This document shows, one piece after another, positions 1 to 7,449 of a stretch of 64,000 nt of DNA. A program made the position numbers and the translations under genes. Each line of letters opens with the position of its first letter. The first letter of the stretch is position 1. Under the pieces are notes generated by a model. The model was not told the origin of the DNA. It saw only the letters and a program-made list of their open reading frames with translations, and did not search any database. Source of the DNA: Candidatus Zixiibacteriota bacterium (GTDB taxonomy: Bacteria; Zixibacteria; MSB-5A5; GN15; FEB-12); contig JAGNLV010000001.1 in assembly GCA_017999435.1 (NCBI GenBank), positions 94,501-158,500 of the forward strand, written 5' to 3'.

Positions 1-836
1 ATCTCGCCGCGCCGACTCTTGGTGGTGATGTACCCCCGCTCCCGATCCTCCTCCTCGTAGCAAAACCGAATGAGCGTGTCGAATGTCCGGATCACCGCCT
101 GGCACACGCGCTCCACCTGGTCGACCGGGACCATGAAGATGAAATCGTCGCCGGCGATGTGTCCGACAAACCCGCCGTCGCACAGGTCGCAGACGGCGTC
201 CTTGACCACGCGCGCGGTGAGCTGGATGACCTTGTCCCCCCGGTAGTATCCGTAGTAGTCGTTGTAGGCTTTGAAATTATCCAGGTCGACATAGCCGACC
301 GCGAACTCCGCCTGCATCTCGAGCATGCGCTGGATTTCCCGCTCGATGATTGCGGGCCCGGGCAGCCGCGTCGAGGGGTTGATCGACAGGTCGCGGCGGC
401 TGCGCTCGATCGCGGTCCTGATCCGCACTTTGACGAGCTTGTCCCGCCATTCCCCGTAGATGAAGTCCTCCGCCCCCTGTTCGTAGGCGGCCACCATGAC
501 GTCGGTCGGCGGGTCCGGGTGGTAGACGATGACCGGGATGATGGAGAGAAAGACGTTGTCCTTGATCGCTCGGATCATTTCCACTTCGACCGTCAGGTCG
601 TAGCGGCTGGCGATGACGATGGCGTCGACGGGAAAGCGATGGCAGATGGTCAGCAGCGTTTCGACCGAGCCGAAGTAATGGAAGGACACCTCCTGACCGG
701 CGAAAAACTGCCGAAGGTGGAAATCGAGGTCGACCCCAACCTGCTTGACCGCAAAGTGGTAGGTGGGCCGTTTCGGAGCCTCACTGGTCTTTGGGCCGGG
801 CCAGCTCCCGAGGATGGTACTTTCGATGCTCCGCAA
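1..836 (-). CDS. GGDEF-domain protein with N-terminal receiver-like domain (partial)
   Basis: The gene runs off the left edge of the window, so its C-terminus is missing (about 278 codons visible, no stop). The reading frame is open from the end of xerD. No ATG fits the N-terminus: a TTG at 836 or a later codon is the likely start, overlapping the xerD end. Residues about 30-145 look like a response-regulator-like alpha/beta domain. The rest is a GGDEF domain with the signature YVDLDNFKAYNDYYG and an active-site loop AGDDF in place of GGDEF. No RxxD inhibitory site is visible just before the loop. Family knowledge: such domains make or sense cyclic di-GMP. The variant loop leaves activity open. 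It lies downstream of comF and xerD and is probably cotranscribed with them. Confidence 0.75.
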   Translation of the reverse strand, partial: MRSIESTILGSWPGPKTSEAPKRPTYHFAVKQVGVDLDFHLRQFFAGQEVSFHYFGSVETLLTICHRFPVDAIVIASRYDLTVEVEMIRAIKDNVFLSIIPVIVYHPDPPTDVMVAAYEQGAEDFIYGEWRDKLVKVRIRTAIERSRRDLSINPSTRLPGPAIIEREIQRMLEMQAEFAVGYVDLDNFKAYNDYYGYYRGDKVIQLTARVVKDAVCDLCDGGFVGHIAGDDFIFMVPVDQVERVCQAVIRTFDTLIRFCYEEEDRERGYITTKSRRGE

Positions 837-1713
837 TGATATAGTCCCGGTCAATGGTCGTATAGATCTGTGTTGTAGATATATCGGCATGACCGAGCAT
901 TTCTTGTACGACGCGCAAATCCGCCCCCCCTTCAAGCAAATGGGTGGCAAAGGAATGCCGGAGCGTGTGGGGCGACACCGGTTTAGTGATCCCGGCTTTC
1001 AGCACCGCTTTCTTGATGATTTTCCATACCCCCACGCGAGAGATTTTCCCTCCTAAGTCGTTTCTCAACAACACGTTGGCCCCGTCGATCACCTTCCTGT
1101 CGGGCGCCTCGGCCAGGTATTCGTCAATCGCCCTCCGGGCATATCCCCCGAGCGGCACCAACCGTTGCTTGTTTCCCTTGCCGGTCACCCGGATGAACCC
1201 CGCCTCGAACTCGATATCTCCCAGCTCCAGGTCGATCAACTCTGAGATCCGCAGCCCGCTGCCGTACAGGAGTTCGATGATCATCCGGTCGCGCCAGCCG
1301 TGGCGCTGGGTCGTGTCGATCGAGTCGATCATCTGCTCGATCTCCCGGGGAGACAGATAGTGCGGATGGTACCTCGCAATTCTGGGCGCGGCGAGACCCG
1401 CCACCGGATTAGTCGCGATGACAGCGGAATCGACGAGATAGTTAAAGAACTGCTTTAAGGAGGAAATCTTGCGCGCCATGGTGGCCGGCTTCCGCCCCTT
1501 GGACGTGAGATGCTTCAGGTACGCCGCCGCGGCCCGGCTGTCGATACGTTCGACCGCAACCTGACCGGCAGCCTCCCCCTTCCTGCCAGGCGCCGCCAGC
1601 CGGGCAAACTCGCACAGATCTCTCCGGTACGCGGCCACCGAATTGGCTGCCATCCCGCGCTCCAGCTTGAGGTAGCCGAGGAAGTCTTCGATGTGTGCTG
1701 CGACTGTGCCCAT
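781..1713 (-). CDS. xerD: Tyrosine site-specific recombinase, XerD-type
   Basis: At 310 residues it has the usual length for XerC/XerD, the recombinases that resolve chromosome dimers at dif together with FtsK. The N-terminal SAM-like core-binding domain spans about residues 1-105 and the catalytic domain about 115-305. All catalytic residues can be placed: Arg155 (GSGLRISEL), Lys179 (TGKGNKQR), His249 and Arg252 (PHTLRHSFATH), His275 (MLGHADIST) and the nucleophile Tyr284 (QIYTTID). The C-terminal EHRKYHPRE resembles XerD more than XerC, but the D/C assignment is an inference. The ATG at 1713 lies 3 nt after the comF stop, so the two genes are translationally close. No integron or phage context is visible, which favours a housekeeping role. 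Confidence 0.9.
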   Translation of the reverse strand: MGTVAAHIEDFLGYLKLERGMAANSVAAYRRDLCEFARLAAPGRKGEAAGQVAVERIDSRAAAAYLKHLTSKGRKPATMARKISSLKQFFNYLVDSAVIATNPVAGLAAPRIARYHPHYLSPREIEQMIDSIDTTQRHGWRDRMIIELLYGSGLRISELIDLELGDIEFEAGFIRVTGKGNKQRLVPLGGYARRAIDEYLAEAPDRKVIDGANVLLRNDLGGKISRVGVWKIIKKAVLKAGITKPVSPHTLRHSFATHLLEGGADLRVVQEMLGHADISTTQIYTTIDRDYIIAEHRKYHPRELARPKDQ

Positions 1714-1716
1714 GAT

Positions 1717-2439
1717 CTAGACTCCGTGCGCCATCGCCGCCGCCCCGGCCACCCCATGCCCGGACGCTTCAAGCACGCGGCGCGCCTCTCGAATGGTCGC
1801 CCCGGTCGTGACGACATCATCAACCAGGATGAGGCCGCCGAGGCGCGGCCCGTCGTCATCGGCAGTTTCGAAAACCCCGTGCACGTTCACTTCCCTCCGT
1901 CGGCGGTCGATCCGTGCCTGGGGCCGGCGGTGTCGGACGCGCGCCAGCAGCTCCGTTTCGACCGGCAGCCCCAGCCGCTTGCCGAGCGCCTCCGCAAAGA
2001 CGCGCGCCTGGTTGTACCCCCGGTAGTGCTCGCGCCGCGGGTGCAGAGGTATAGGCACGAGGGCGCTGGCCTCGATCTCGCTCCGGTACCGGTCGACCAC
2101 CGGGGCCAGTCTCGCCGCGATCCAGTCCGCGGGAGCGACGATCCCTTTGAACTTAAACTGGAGGATGATTTCTTTCAGCGGGGGGCGGTAGTCGCCGAAC
2201 GCGAACAGCGGCCAGAACGCCGGCCCGCACTCGGGGCACCGTCCGCTGGCGGACATCACCGCTCCGCATCCGGCGCAGATGGTTCCCTCGAACGCCAGCG
2301 CCGCCAGGCCGGCCTCGCAGCGCCCGCACACCAGGTTGTCGCCATCGTAGAACACGCCGCATCCCAGGCACAGCGGCGGGAAGAGGAAGTCGAGCACGCT
2401 CCGGGTGACCGGATTTTCGATTAGGGCCGACCAGCGCAT
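1717..2439 (-). CDS. comF: ComF-family amidophosphoribosyltransferase-like protein
   Basis: This 240-residue protein has the classic ComF/GntX layout. An N-terminal cysteine-rich zinc-binding segment (CLGCGVFYDG, CGRCEAG, CAGCGAV, CPECG) is followed by a phosphoribosyltransferase fold with PIPLHPRREHYRGYNQ and the PRPP-binding loop LILVDDVVTTGATI near the C-terminus. Family knowledge: ComF proteins are cytoplasmic and help move incoming single-stranded DNA during transformation or act in gluconate/phosphate uptake; the exact reaction is unsettled. It heads a small minus-strand group with xerD (3 nt gap) and the GGDEF gene. A terminator-like hairpin lies immediately upstream at 2475-2506, separating it from the glycosyltransferase gene. 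Confidence 0.88.
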   Translation of the reverse strand: MRWSALIENPVTRSVLDFLFPPLCLGCGVFYDGDNLVCGRCEAGLAALAFEGTICAGCGAVMSASGRCPECGPAFWPLFAFGDYRPPLKEIILQFKFKGIVAPADWIAARLAPVVDRYRSEIEASALVPIPLHPRREHYRGYNQARVFAEALGKRLGLPVETELLARVRHRRPQARIDRRRREVNVHGVFETADDDGPRLGGLILVDDVVTTGATIREARRVLEASGHGVAGAAAMAHGV

Positions 2440-2474
2440 ACGGAATTCTCATCTCCCCGGCCCGGCGGCTCAAG

Positions 2475-2506
2475 CAAAAAACGCCTTCCCCATCATCGCG
2501 GGGCGT
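2475..2506 (-). terminator. Rho-independent terminator after the glycosyltransferase gene
   Basis: On the minus strand the arms ACGCC/GGCGT, extended by inner C:G pairs with a small bulge, are followed by six T. It overlaps the stop codon of the gene at 2493 and isolates comF-xerD from the upstream operon. Confidence 0.65.
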
Positions 2507-3476
2507 CGGATAGTTCAGGCAATTCGCCTTCCCGGACCATCAATCGCGCCTGGCCGTCGGCCTGGCGGATGAGCTTTCTTATCGGGTGCGGCGGAACCCC
2601 GCCGGACCGCCGGGCAATCCGCCGCAGCCGCCGGGCCATGCGCAGCTTGTACAGCCAGACCGCCGGCGGCGCGAAATGCTTGCGGGCGAAATAGAGTTCA
2701 TTGCGCAGCAGCGAGAGATCGAATTCGCGCTCCCGTCCGGTCACGCCGCGGTCCACTCCGCCCGCCGCCCGGTGGTGGGTCAGGCAGGCATCGGCGTCGA
2801 AAACCATGCGCAGCCCGGCGCGGCGGCAGCGCGCCCCGTAGTCGGCATCCTCGCGGACCAGGGCGCCGCAGAATAAGGGATCGAACTCCCCCACCCGGTC
2901 AGCCGCTCGGCGCGAGAGCGAGAAATTGCAGCCGGTGAGGGTGTTGGTGACGCCCGCCCGGTCGTGCGTGTTGCTGCCCACAAATCGCAGCCACGGCCGC
3001 ACCCACTGGGGCCGGTGCGCCACGCCGCGCCCCGGCTCCACCACCCGTCCCTGGACGACCTCGGCCCCGCGCCGGTGCGCGGCGACGTGGGCCGCGGCAA
3101 ATCCCGACCCGAACGTCGTGTCGTCGTCAATGAAGATGAGGATCTCGCCCCGCGCCTCGTGCAGCCCGCAGTTGCGCGCCGTGACCGCGCTGGGCGGTGC
3201 GTGCCGAATGACCCGCACCCGGTCGGCCGCGCCCTGGAGAAACCGGACCGTCTCCGGATCGTGCTCCCCGGTCTGATCGATGACGAGAATTTCCAGCGGG
3301 CGGTAGGACTGATTCAGCGCGCACCTCAGACAGGCCACCAGCGGTTCTTCGCGACCGTAGGTCGGGATGATCAGCGACACGCAGGGGAAGGTCTGATCCG
3401 CCATGCCTCCAAGATACCTTGCGGTCACGCCGGCGGCAAGGGCTCCCGCCTGCGCCCGCGCCGCGCCCGAGCTCAT
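2493..3476 (-). CDS. Family 2 glycosyltransferase
   Basis: GT-A fold glycosyltransferase of family 2. It shows the start strand CVSLIIPTYGREEPL, the mid motif PPSAVTARNCGLHEARGE and the nucleotide/metal-binding ILIFIDDDTTF, followed by GCNFSLSRRAADRVGEFDPLF and VREDADYGARCRRAG. It should transfer a sugar from a nucleotide-sugar to a surface polysaccharide or lipid; the acceptor is unknown. The ATG at 3476 overlaps the permease stop codon (ATGA), which favours coupling. The first 24 residues are low-complexity, however, and an internal ATG at 3404 directly precedes the conserved domain, so the true start may be 3404. No transmembrane segment is obvious. It is the last gene of the operon and ends in a T-rich terminator. 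Confidence 0.85.
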   Translation of the reverse strand: MSSGAARAQAGALAAGVTARYLGGMADQTFPCVSLIIPTYGREEPLVACLRCALNQSYRPLEILVIDQTGEHDPETVRFLQGAADRVRVIRHAPPSAVTARNCGLHEARGEILIFIDDDTTFGSGFAAAHVAAHRRGAEVVQGRVVEPGRGVAHRPQWVRPWLRFVGSNTHDRAGVTNTLTGCNFSLSRRAADRVGEFDPLFCGALVREDADYGARCRRAGLRMVFDADACLTHHRAAGGVDRGVTGREREFDLSLLRNELYFARKHFAPPAVWLYKLRMARRLRRIARRSGGVPPHPIRKLIRQADGQARLMVREGELPELSDAPR

Positions 3477-4600
3477 CCGGCCGCCGGTGTCATCCGTCCG
3501 CGCCGCAGGCGCCGCCGGATCTTCATCGCCAGCACCCGCGCCAGCAGCAGCACAAACAGCAGGCCGGCGGCGACGTGGTACCAGGAGGCATGGTCATGCC
3601 CGCCGGCGCGGAACGCGGCCGCGATACCCACGGTGCGGTAGGCCCAGTCGAGCGCGATCCCGCAGAGCACGGCCACAATCACAATCGACCCGAGGTACCG
3701 CGCCAGTCCCCACCCCTTGAGAATTTTGCCGACCACGGTCATCGAGGCCACATTGGTGGCCGGCCCCACCAGCAGGAAGACCAGCACCGCGCCCGGCGAA
3801 AACCCGGCTCCCAGGAGCGCCGCGGCCAGGGGTGTCGACGAGGTCGCGCAGATGTAGAGCGGCAGGCCGATCACGATCGCCCCGGCGTATCCGCCCCAGC
3901 CGGCGGTCAGCCACGGCGGCAGAGACAACAGCGCGCTGCCGAATACGGCCGCCACCAGACCCGCCAGCAGATACCCGACAAGGAGATAGACGGCCAGATC
4001 GCTGAACAAATCCGTGAACCCGTACCTGATCCCGGCCAGCACCCGGCTCAGCCAGGACGCGCGCGGGGCGCGATCGGCGATCCGTACCGGCGCGACGGCT
4101 GCGTTCGGCTCCGCTGCGCAGCCGCAGGCGCAGCCGTCTCCCCCGGCTGCCGCTCCGTCTTTCCCGGTCGGCCGGTCATCCGGAAAGGCCGCCTCGATGT
4201 TGCCCGCGGTGAACGCCGTCAGAAAAGCCGCGACCGGCCGCGCGACCGTCATGAGGGGATCCATGAGGCTCCAGGTGAGCAGGACGGAATCGACGCCCGA
4301 TTCGGGCGTGGCGATGAGAAAGGCGGTGGTGCCGGCTTTGCTCACGCCGGCCCGCCGGAGTTGATAGGCCACCGGCAGCACCGAACAGGAGCACAAAGGC
4401 AGCGGCACGCCGACCAGCGCGGTGGCGAACACTTCGCGCCGCCGTCCGCCGGAGACCAGTTTCCCGATTGTGCGGGCATTGAGCACGAGGTGGAGCAGCC
4501 CGGCCAGGACGAAACTGAGCAGAAGCAGCAAGGCCGAATCGACCACCATTGCCCAGGTCGCCTCGGCCCAGTTGCCCAAAAAAGTCGCTGCGCTATCCAT
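3473..4600 (-). CDS. Permease of the SO_0444 / DUF318 (ArsP-like) metal efflux family
   Basis: This 375-residue polytopic membrane protein has about eight hydrophobic segments in two halves. The first half carries the family hallmark GVPLPLCSCSVLPVAYQLRRAG and PESGVDSV. The second half repeats the pattern with LPLYICATSSTPLAAALL and GPATNVASM. The cytoplasmic linker contains a cysteine cluster (CACGCA), typical of SO_0444-type Cu/Zn efflux permeases and suggestive of metal sensing or binding. Family knowledge names copper, zinc or organo-arsenical export; the substrate here is undetermined. The start overlaps the end of the zinc-ribbon/TPR gene by 8 nt and the stop overlaps the glycosyltransferase start, so the three are translated from one transcript. 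Confidence 0.85.
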   Translation of the reverse strand: MDSAATFLGNWAEATWAMVVDSALLLLLSFVLAGLLHLVLNARTIGKLVSGGRRREVFATALVGVPLPLCSCSVLPVAYQLRRAGVSKAGTTAFLIATPESGVDSVLLTWSLMDPLMTVARPVAAFLTAFTAGNIEAAFPDDRPTGKDGAAAGGDGCACGCAAEPNAAVAPVRIADRAPRASWLSRVLAGIRYGFTDLFSDLAVYLLVGYLLAGLVAAVFGSALLSLPPWLTAGWGGYAGAIVIGLPLYICATSSTPLAAALLGAGFSPGAVLVFLLVGPATNVASMTVVGKILKGWGLARYLGSIVIVAVLCGIALDWAYRTVGIAAAFRAGGHDHASWYHVAAGLLFVLLLARVLAMKIRRRLRRGRMTPAAG

Positions 4601-5291
4601 TCAGGTTGCCGAGCAGTTCGCGCGCTTTGGCGGCGGCCGCCCCGGTCGGCTCAAGCTGGAGATACTTTTCCCAGTAGAAGCGGGCCGAGTCCGGCTTGCC
4701 CATGTCGAGATAGACGATGCCGATGTTGAAATTGGCGATGCCGTGTTCGGGGTGGGTCTGCATCACCTCACGGAACTCCTCAATGGCCCGCTCAGGCAGT
4801 CCCATGCCGTGGAGGCAAGCGCCGAAATCGGTGCGCACGTCGGGCGACGACGGATCGAGGGCCAGCGCCCGCCGATAACTCTCGGCCGCCACCGCATAGT
4901 TCCCGGCGTCCATGTACCGGTTCCCCGCCTGCACGAGTCCGTCGTAGTCGGCCGGCAGATCGCTCAGACCTCCGGTCATCCCGCCCATCGGGGCGCCCGG
5001 CACCTCCGGGTGGCCCGCCGGCGTCGCGGCGGAGGGCGGCTGCGGCGGAACGGCGGGGGTCCGAAACACGAACCAGCCGACCGTGATCAGCGCAAGCGCC
5101 CCGACAATGATCGCGCCGTCACGCATCCCGGTGGAGGCGCTGCGCGGCGCGCCCGCGGGAGGCTTTTTCGAGGCGGGTTTCCCGCCGCGGACCGGCTTAA
5201 CGTCAAGGTCGGTCGGCGCGCCGCAGGCGGCGCAGAAACGGTCCCCGGCCGTGAGGGGTTTGCCGCAAGCTGCACAAATGCTGTCCGTCAT
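4593..5291 (-). CDS. Zinc-ribbon, single-pass membrane TPR protein
   Basis: The 232-residue protein begins with a zinc ribbon (CAACGKPLTAGDRFCAACGA, residues 5-24), followed by a basic/proline linker and one hydrophobic segment (AIIVGALALITVGWFVF, about residues 60-77). After a Gly/Pro-rich spacer, the C-terminal half contains three TPR-like helical repeats (GNRYMDAGNYAVAAESYRRA, TDFGACLHGMGLPERAIEEF, FNIGIVYLDMGKPDSARFYW). A cytoplasmic zinc ribbon with an exported TPR tail is a common scaffold design; no enzymatic function is visible. It is the first gene of the operon with the permease and glycosyltransferase and has a good promoter just upstream (5324-5351). Confidence 0.75.
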   Translation of the reverse strand: MTDSICAACGKPLTAGDRFCAACGAPTDLDVKPVRGGKPASKKPPAGAPRSASTGMRDGAIIVGALALITVGWFVFRTPAVPPQPPSAATPAGHPEVPGAPMGGMTGGLSDLPADYDGLVQAGNRYMDAGNYAVAAESYRRALALDPSSPDVRTDFGACLHGMGLPERAIEEFREVMQTHPEHGIANFNIGIVYLDMGKPDSARFYWEKYLQLEPTGAAAAKARELLGNLNG

Positions 5292-5323
5292 GCCGTTGCT
5301 TTCCTTTGTATAGTTCAGCGGGC

Positions 5324-5351
5324 AATATAATCCACCTTAACCGCGCGGCAA
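5324..5351 (-). promoter_or_regulatory. Sigma-70-type promoter for the zinc-ribbon/permease operon
   Basis: TTGCCG, 16-nt spacer, TATATT, located 33 nt upstream of the ATG at 5291. Confidence 0.5.
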
Positions 5352-5381
5352 TCAAAAAGTGCCCGCGGTTCGGCAAGGGCC

Positions 5382-5409
5382 GTGACAAGCGCGTGACAAT
5401 TCGTATATT
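5382..5409 (+). promoter_or_regulatory. Sigma-70-type promoter for the M28 peptidase gene
   Basis: GTGACA, 16-nt spacer, TATATT, about 105 nt upstream of the start at 5516. It is divergent from the operon on the other strand. Confidence 0.45.
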
Positions 5410-5515
5410 GGCAAGCGATATTGTCCCCCCTGTTCTCTGTCGGCGGCCGACGGCGGGTTGATGCCGCCCGCCGGGAGTGCGAGGTTTTGGCGCTTGCCGG
5501 GTATAAGGAAGTTGT

Positions 5516-7231
5516 ATGAAGAGTATGCTCATCGCTGCGCTGCTGCTGCTGGCGCCGGCCGCTCCGGCGGTCCGGGCCGCTTACCTGATCACCGCGGATT
5601 CCCTGCGGGCCCACGAGATGGTTCTTGCCCATGATTCCCTCGAGGGGCGCCGGGTCGGCGAGGAGGGGGAAATGAAAGCCGCCCGCTACATCGAGTCCGC
5701 CTTCGCCGCGGCCGGGCTCCAGCCGCGCGGGACAGACGGTTCCTGGCTGCAGCCTTTCGAGTTCGTCAGGGCAATCGAGCTTGGTCCGGGCAACCGCCTC
5801 GTCCTCAACGGCGCGCCCCTGGCGCTCCACGGGGAGTTTGAGCCGATGAAGCAGTCGGCCAGCCTCGCGTTCGACTTCGACACCATTGTGGACGTCGGCT
5901 ACGGCATCACGGTCGAAGAGGCCGACGGCAATTACGACGATTACGCAGGCAAAGATGTCGCCGGCAAAGCCGTGCTGATCAAGCGCTACGCTCCATCTGC
6001 GGATGAAAACCCGCACGTGGACTTTGAACCATACAGTTCGCTCACCAGCAAGATCAACACTGCGCTCGAACATGACGCAGCCGGTATCTTCTTCATCACC
6101 CCCGAGGATCAGGACGACACGCTCCAGCCGATCGGCCCGGTCCGGATCACGCCGAAAGACATCCCCATCATCTTCCTGCGCCGCGCCGGATTCGAGCACC
6201 TGGGGCTCTCACTGAGCGATCCGGCCGTCCTGTCGGCCGAAGGGGCGGTGGAACTGGTCAAGGTCCACGACACCGGCTACAACGTGCTCGGCTACCTGCC
6301 GGGCGAGACCGACACGACAGTCATCATCGGCGCCCACTACGATCATCTCGGGTCTGGCGGCCCCGGAAGCGGCTCGCGCTATCTGGGCAACGATCCGCAG
6401 ATTCACAACGGCGCCGACGACAACGGATCGGGGACTTCGGTCCTGCTGGAGATCGCCCGCCACTATGCCGCGCAGGCCGAGAAACCGCACTATTCTCTCC
6501 TTTTCGCGGCCTTCAGCGGCGAGGAATTCGGCATTCTCGGCTCGAGCCATTTCGCCCGGGACATGACCGTCGACAGCGCGAAGGTTCGCATGATGGTCAA
6601 TATGGACATGGTCGGGCGGCTGGCCGAACAGGACAATGGGCTGGCGGTGATGGGGACCGGCACGACCGAGGCCTTCACCGTCTACTTCGACAGCCTCAGG
6701 CGTGAGGACGTGAAGATCACGCAGAAGAAGTCCGGCCAAGGGCCCTCCGACCACACCGCGTTCTACAATCGCGGCATTCCCGTCCTCATGTTCTTCACCG
6801 GCGCCCATAACGACTACCACAAGCCGGAGGACGATTGGGACAGGATTGACTACGCCGGCCTCGTCACGGTCGCCGACGTCGTGACCGATCTCGTTTCCTA
6901 TTTCGACCGCTATCCCGGCCCGCTGACATTCCAGAAGACCAAGGATCCTGACGAAGGCAAGCGCGCCTCGACGTTCTCCGTGACCCTGGGCATCATGCCC
7001 GACTACGTCGCGGAGGTCAAAGGTCTTCGCGTGGATAACGTGCAGCCCGACCGTCCCGGCGAACGGGCCGGTCTGCTGGCCGGCGACATCATCACGCGCA
7101 TGGGCGAGATCGAAATCGGGGACATCTACGACTACATGAACGCGCTCGGCCGCTTCCGCAAGGGCGACACGACCGTCGTCCGGGTCAATCGGAACGCCGA
7201 GACGGTGGATCTGACAGTTGTCTTTGAATAG
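5516..7231 (+). CDS. Secreted M28-family zinc aminopeptidase with PA and PDZ domains
   Basis: 571 residues with an N-terminal signal peptide (about residues 1-21, cleavage near VRAAY). Residues about 130-240 form a PA-like inserted domain. The M28 catalytic domain spans about 255-460 with di-zinc ligands recognisable as His274/Asp276 (GAHYDHLG), Asp302 (GADDNGSG), Glu336/337 (SGEEFG), Asp364 (NMDMVG) and His435 (HNDYHKPED). A PDZ domain follows (about 490-571, NVQPDRPGERAGLLAGDIITRMG). Family knowledge: these enzymes remove N-terminal amino acids from peptides outside the cytoplasm. Because PDZ is C-terminal, substrate or partner binding is likely. RBS AAGGAAG lies 6 nt upstream of the ATG. 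It is a single gene, not in an operon with its neighbours. Confidence 0.92.
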   Translation: MKSMLIAALLLLAPAAPAVRAAYLITADSLRAHEMVLAHDSLEGRRVGEEGEMKAARYIESAFAAAGLQPRGTDGSWLQPFEFVRAIELGPGNRLVLNGAPLALHGEFEPMKQSASLAFDFDTIVDVGYGITVEEADGNYDDYAGKDVAGKAVLIKRYAPSADENPHVDFEPYSSLTSKINTALEHDAAGIFFITPEDQDDTLQPIGPVRITPKDIPIIFLRRAGFEHLGLSLSDPAVLSAEGAVELVKVHDTGYNVLGYLPGETDTTVIIGAHYDHLGSGGPGSGSRYLGNDPQIHNGADDNGSGTSVLLEIARHYAAQAEKPHYSLLFAAFSGEEFGILGSSHFARDMTVDSAKVRMMVNMDMVGRLAEQDNGLAVMGTGTTEAFTVYFDSLRREDVKITQKKSGQGPSDHTAFYNRGIPVLMFFTGAHNDYHKPEDDWDRIDYAGLVTVADVVTDLVSYFDRYPGPLTFQKTKDPDEGKRASTFSVTLGIMPDYVAEVKGLRVDNVQPDRPGERAGLLAGDIITRMGEIEIGDIYDYMNALGRFRKGDTTVVRVNRNAETVDLTVVFE

Positions 7232-7449
7232 AAGAAGTTGCTGAGCAAGTCCCTGACGCCCCTGATGCCTGCAAAAGAGCACCGAATCAGTGCTGTAAAG
7301 GAGTACTCACGGATCCTGTTTCCGGTAAACATGGAGCTTGACAACGGCTATGCATCAGGTGTTCACTATGGATACTAAGGGGTTCATCGGGAGCCCCGCA
7401 TCATATTAAGCAGCGTAAGCACTGGCATTCAACACGGGAGGAAGTCACT

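Noticed and set aside
7337-7342. TTGACA upstream of the broken peptidase
   Set aside because: No acceptable -10 hexamer at 16-18 nt, so a promoter was not called.
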